Assembly: GCA_035507475.1 (NCBI GenBank)
Contig: DATJOB010000202.1
Coordinates: 1 to 9,768, forward strand
Direction: 5' to 3'
Origin: DATARH01 sp035507475
Lineage (GTDB): Bacteria > Pseudomonadota > Alphaproteobacteria > ATCC43930 > CGMCC-115725
DNA: 9,768 bases
This document shows, piece after piece, positions 6,873 to 9,768 of the stretch; the first letter of the stretch is position 1, and each line of letters begins with the position of its first letter. Both the position numbers and the translations under genes were made by a program. Below the pieces are notes generated by a model. The model was not told the origin of the DNA. It saw nothing but the letters and a program-made list of their open reading frames with translations, and searched no databases.

Positions 6873-7288
6873 AGGCCAGACGGTCTGTAAGCCGGGTTCT
6901 GTCCCGCCGCCGAGGTTGCCCCGGGCGGCGGGGATGGCCATTCATCTGGGACGTCCGTTGCCGGACGCCTCGCGCGACCGACCCGGGCGGCGATGCGAAG
7001 ACGCATCCGGCGCGGTTTGCGCCGCGCCTGCCGCCCCTACTTGGTCTTGCTCCCGGTGGGGTTTTCCCTGCCGCCGCCATTGCTGGCGCCGCGGTGCGCT
7101 CTTACCGCACCATTTCACCCTTGCCGCCCGCGGCAGGCCGCGGGGTTGGCGGTGTGTTTTCTGTGGCACTATCCCTGGGGTCGCCCCCGCCGGCCGTTAG
7201 CCGGCACCGCGTCTTCGTGGAGCCCGGACTTTCCTCCCTTCCCCAAGATCACTCTTGCGAAAAGAGCGGCCATCCGACCGTCTGGCAT
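6873..7288 (-). ncRNA. rnpB: RNase P RNA, bacterial class A
   Basis: This is the catalytic RNA of ribonuclease P, which removes 5' leaders from tRNA precursors. On the minus strand the conserved blocks appear in the right order. GGAGGAAAGTCCGGGCTCC lies within 7219-7244. The block from AGGGTGAAA through GGTGCGGTAAGAGCGCACCG lies within 7090-7121. CAGATGAATGGCC is at 6936-6948 and GACAGAACCCGGCTTA at 6888-6903. The ends form a perfect 10-bp P1 helix: CCAGACGGTC (7277-7286) pairs with GACCGTCTGG (6876-6885). This sets the length near 415 nt. The ends are given to within a few nt. The gene is co-directional with mraZ, 320 nt upstream of it. Confidence 0.96.
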
Positions 7289-7294
7289 GGGAAT

Positions 7295-7322
7295 TTATGG
7301 GCCGAACCCCCCGCGCTGTCAA
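7295..7322 (-). promoter_or_regulatory. rnpB promoter
   Basis: On the minus strand a perfect -35 hexamer TTGACA (7317-7322) is followed after 16 nt by CATAAA (7295-7300), a 4/6 match to the -10 hexamer; reading ATAAAT gives 17 nt. The predicted start, about 7 nt further, falls at 7287-7288, just before the P1 helix of the RNase P RNA. This agreement supports the call. Confidence 0.7.
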
Positions 7323-7357
7323 AGCGGCGACGCCTCATCGTTCAATCGTCAAAGGCG

Positions 7358-9159
7358 TTACCCGCCCGGCTCGTAGCGGCCGCCGATGAACGGGCGGCTG
7401 ATGCCGTGGCCGGGCAGCTCCCAGACGCCGGCGCCGCCGGGGTTGAGGTCGGCGCCGATATTGGCGTCGATCAGATAGGGCTTGCCGGTGGCGATCGCCG
7501 CCTTGATCGCGTCGCCGAGATCGCCGGCGCGATCGATCCGCACGCCGTCGACGCCGCACGCGCGGGCGAGCGCCGCGAAATCGGGGTTGTAGGGCTCGCC
7601 GGTCTCGGGGTGGCGGAAATCGGTGGCCAGCTCGCGCCCGCCGAGATAGCCGCGCTGGAGCCCGCGGATCGAGGCGAAGGAGTAGTTGTTCCACACCACC
7701 CAGACCGCGGGGATGCCGTACTCGACCGCGGTACCGAGCACGCTGGCGTGCATGAAGAAGGCGCCGTCGCCGCATACCGACACGCAGGGGCGATCGGGTG
7801 CGGCCAGCCTGGCGCCGAGCACGCCGGCGACGCCGAACCCCATCGGGCCGAACCCCATGCAGCCGATCAGCGAGTCGGGCCGGGTCGGCCGGCAGAATTG
7901 CAGGAGCCAGTTGTGATGGACGCCGATATCGCTGACGAGGATCGCATCCTCGGGCAGCGCCTTGTCGATCTCCGCCGCGGCACGCTGCGGGTTGATCGGG
8001 GTGGCGTCGTCGACATAGCCGGGCGCCGTCGCGGCCTGCCATTCGCCCCGCCAGCCGTCGATCCTGGCGAGCCAGGCCTGCCGCGCCGGGGTCGTCCGCG
8101 GCGGGTCGCGACGCTCGATCTCCGCGAGAAGCTGGCGCAGGAAGGCGCGGACGTCGGCCATCAGCCCCAGCGCGACGGGATAGTTGCGGCCGATCTCGTC
8201 GGGGTCGATATCGACATGGATCAGCCGGGTCGGCGGGATCGTGAACGAGTAGCCCGGTATCCACGACGACGAGGTGCGGTCGTCGAAGCGCACCCCCAGC
8301 GCCAGCAGCACGTCGGATTCGCGCATCGCGGCGTTGGCCTGGTAGAGCCCGCCGCGCGACACCAGGCCCAGCGACAGCGGATGGTGCGTATCGATCGCGC
8401 CGAGCCCGCTCGCCGAGGCGCCGACCGGGACCTGCAGCCGCTCGGCCAGGCGCAGCAGCTCGGCGGCCGCGCGCCGTAGCGCACGCCCTGGCCGACGATG
8501 ATTGCCGGGCGCTCGGCGGCGAGCAGCATGTCGGCGGCGGCGACGACGCCCTCCGGATCTGCCCCGCAACGGCACGAGATGTTGCCGCTCCACTCGCGCG
8601 GGTCGGGGGTCTCGCCGGCCGCCTCCTTGAAGATGTCGAACGGCATGTCGAGCACGACCGGACCCGGCCGGCCGGTGACCATCGTCTTCCACGCCTGCCG
8701 CACCATCAGCGGCACCTGGTCGCCGCGCGTCGGCTGGAAGACGTGCTTGCACAGGCTGCGGACGGTCGACGGGAAATCGGCCTGGTAATGGCGGTAGAGC
8801 TCCTGGAAGGCGCCCCGGTTGAACTGGCCGGTCGGGATGTTGCCGGTCACCGCGAGAAACGGCACCGAATCGAGATAGGCGTTGGCGAGCGCGATCGGCA
8901 GGTTGACCGATCCCGGGCCGCACGAGGTGAAGGTTGCGGTCGGCTGGCCCGACACCCGGTAATAGACATCGGCCATAAAGCCCGCGACGGTCTCGTGGCG
9001 CGCCGAGATCGTCTTGATCTCGTCGCTGCGCTCGTAGAGCGCGTCGATCAAGCCGATATTGCCGTGGCCGCAAAGGCCGAACGCGTAGGGCACCTTCTCG
9101 CGGATCAGGTAATCGACGACGACCTGACCGCCGTTCAGCACCTGGTTGCCGCGCGCCAT
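7358..9159 (-). CDS. Thiamine-diphosphate-dependent enzyme, acetolactate synthase-like, with one frameshift
   Basis: This belongs to the ThDP-dependent acetolactate synthase/decarboxylase superfamily; the substrate cannot be assigned. The reading starts at ATG 9159 with AAGGGAG a few nt upstream. The N-terminal pyrimidine-binding domain has GLCGHGNIGLIDAL at about 28-41 and the catalytic Glu56 in ARHETVAGFMADVYYRVSG. After about residue 229 the frame is lost and the protein continues in another minus frame (AAAELLRLAERLQVPVGAS), through the central domain to the C-terminal ThDP domain. There GDG (about 464) and NN 24 residues later form the GDG-NN cofactor motif. Stop TAA is at 7358. Span 1802 nt is one short of 601 codons, so restoring one base gives a 600-residue protein, a normal length. 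It follows the LysR gene in the same direction. It could be a fresh pseudogene or a sequencing error. Confidence 0.85.
8463..8475 (-). other. Frameshift site in the ThDP enzyme gene
   Basis: Up to the GQGVRYG codons (ending at 8473) the upstream frame is coding; by GCGGCCGCCGAG (about 8460-8471, minus strand) the next frame is. The junction is a GC-only run, GGCGCGCGGCCGCCG, that lacks one base for continuous reading. The intact protein would plausibly read YG, one residue such as Arg or Ala, then AAAELL. GC-only runs of this kind are prone to sequencing error. Confidence 0.8.
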
Positions 9160-9175
9160 GCTCGCTCCCTTCTGT

Positions 9176-9238
9176 TCGTCATCCCCGGGCGTGACCGGGG
9201 ATCCGGTGAGATGGCCGGATCGGGTCCGGCGATGACGA
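9176..9238. repeat. Intergenic palindromic repeat
   Basis: TCGTCATCCCCGG (9176-9188) and CCGGCGATGACGA (9226-9238) are inverted copies with one mismatch. Inside, GATCCGG (9200-9206) and CCGGATC (9215-9221) pair perfectly around an 8-nt loop, so the whole 63 nt can fold into one long imperfect hairpin. The form, with GTCATCCCCGG at one end and a matching GATGAC at the other, is common to dispersed intergenic palindromes in alphaproteobacteria. No T-run follows it in the direction of transcription, so it is not a classical intrinsic terminator for the LysR gene. Confidence 0.7.
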
Positions 9239-9248
9239 GGAAAAATGA

Positions 9249-9768
9249 TTAGTCCGTCGCGCCGCGCTCCACCAGGCCGACGAACCGGCGCACCGCGGCG
9301 CTGCTCTCGCCGCGTCGGTAGGCCAGGTTGAGCGGTGCCGTCAATTGCGCCGCCGGGTCGAGCGCGCGGTAGGCGACGCCCTCGGCCTCGAGCCGGCTCA
9401 TCGATGCCGGCACCACGGTGACGCCGAGCCCGGCGGCGACCAGGCTCAGCGTCGACAGCATGCGCGGCGCCTCCTGGCCGATGCGCGGGCTGAACCCGGC
9501 GCGATCGCAGGCGGCGACGATCGCGTCGTGCAGCCCCGGCCCGACCGGGCGGCGGTAGAGGACGAAGGTCTCGCCCGACAACGCGGCGAGCGGCAGCGGG
9601 CCGGCCGCCGCCGCGAGCGGATGGCCGCTCGGCAGCGCCGCCACCATCGGCTCGTCGAGCAGCGGGCGGACCGCGACGGCCGCGCTCTCGCCGACCGGCG
9701 AGCGCACGAACGCGACATCGAGCGCCTCGGCGCGCAGCGCCTCGACGAGCTCGGTGGTGCCGCTCTCC
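9249..9768 (-). CDS. LysR-type transcriptional regulator, C-terminal fragment
   Basis: The 172 residues in the window are most of the ligand-binding domain of a LysR-type regulator; the helix-turn-helix lies beyond the right edge. The reading enters as ESGTTELVEALRAEALDVAF, then VRSPVG, LLDEPMVAALPSGHPLA, the LSGETFVLYRR strand, PRMLSTLSLVAAGLGVTVVP and LNLAYRRGESSAAVRRFVGLV. These are the normal order and spacing of the periplasmic-binding-protein-like fold of this family. Stop TAA is at 9249-9251. It lies 89 nt before the ThDP enzyme gene on the same strand. LysR regulators often control neighbours, but usually divergent ones, so regulation of that gene is only an inference. The inducer is unknown. 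Confidence 0.92.
   Translation of the reverse strand, partial: ESGTTELVEALRAEALDVAFVRSPVGESAAVAVRPLLDEPMVAALPSGHPLAAAAGPLPLAALSGETFVLYRRPVGPGLHDAIVAACDRAGFSPRIGQEAPRMLSTLSLVAAGLGVTVVPASMSRLEAEGVAYRALDPAAQLTAPLNLAYRRGESSAAVRRFVGLVERGATD

Noticed and set aside
6821..6875. Possible intrinsic terminator after rnpB (CTTCG/CGAAG pairing before a T5 run).
   Set aside because: The stem is 5 bp with a very long loop; the inner GCCCG/CGGGC hairpin is far from the T-run.
7330..7358. ACGCCT/AGGCGT inverted repeat at the ThDP gene stop as a terminator.
   Set aside because: Only 6 bp with a 17-nt loop and no T-run after it.
6722..8479. A 585-codon plus-strand open frame.
   Set aside because: It runs antisense across the RNase P RNA and the ThDP enzyme gene and shows no recognisable protein features.
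1..9768. Mobile elements, CRISPR arrays, tRNA genes, phage or defence genes.
   Set aside because: No terminal inverted repeats with a transposase, no spaced repeats and no such proteins were seen; the content is housekeeping chromosome plus one metabolic locus.

Overview
The window looks like chromosomal DNA of a high-GC Gram-negative bacterium, most likely an alphaproteobacterium. The protein sequences read like alphaproteobacterial cell-division and peptidoglycan proteins, MurE carries the DNPR motif typical of meso-diaminopimelate-adding enzymes, and the RNase P RNA is of the bacterial A type. Every gene I can support is on the minus strand. The plus strand holds many long open frames, but these are antisense shadows produced by the GC-rich codon pattern.

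Right to left, in the direction of transcription, the layout is as follows. (1) 9768-9249: C-terminal part of a LysR-type regulator, cut by the window edge. (2) 9248-9160: a spacer with a dispersed-type palindrome. (3) 9159-7358: a thiamine-diphosphate-dependent enzyme of the acetolactate synthase superfamily, broken by one frameshift near 8470. (4) About 7288-6873: the RNase P RNA gene rnpB with a recognisable promoter. (5) 6872-6553: a non-coding stretch with the likely dcw promoter and four TGGG repeats at exact 10-bp spacing, the probable MraZ operator. (6) 6552-1: the division and cell wall (dcw) cluster in the order mraZ, rsmH, ftsL, ftsI, murE, mraY, murD (start only).

The dcw genes act together in septal growth. 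MraZ controls the operon and RsmH methylates 16S rRNA. FtsL and FtsI (PBP3) belong to the divisome. MurE, MraY and MurD make cytoplasmic and lipid-linked peptidoglycan precursors. Most joints are tightly packed: a 5-nt gap, a 4-nt overlap, a 1-nt overlap, a 14-nt overlap and a 5-nt gap. The one loose joint is the 99-nt spacer between murE and mraY, which is exactly where murF normally sits. murF is absent.

I found no wholly new system. The points most worth a second look are the missing murF, the helically phased TGGG array overlapping the mraZ promoter, the frameshifted ThDP enzyme beside a LysR gene, and a perfect three-way junction predicted in the RNase P RNA.
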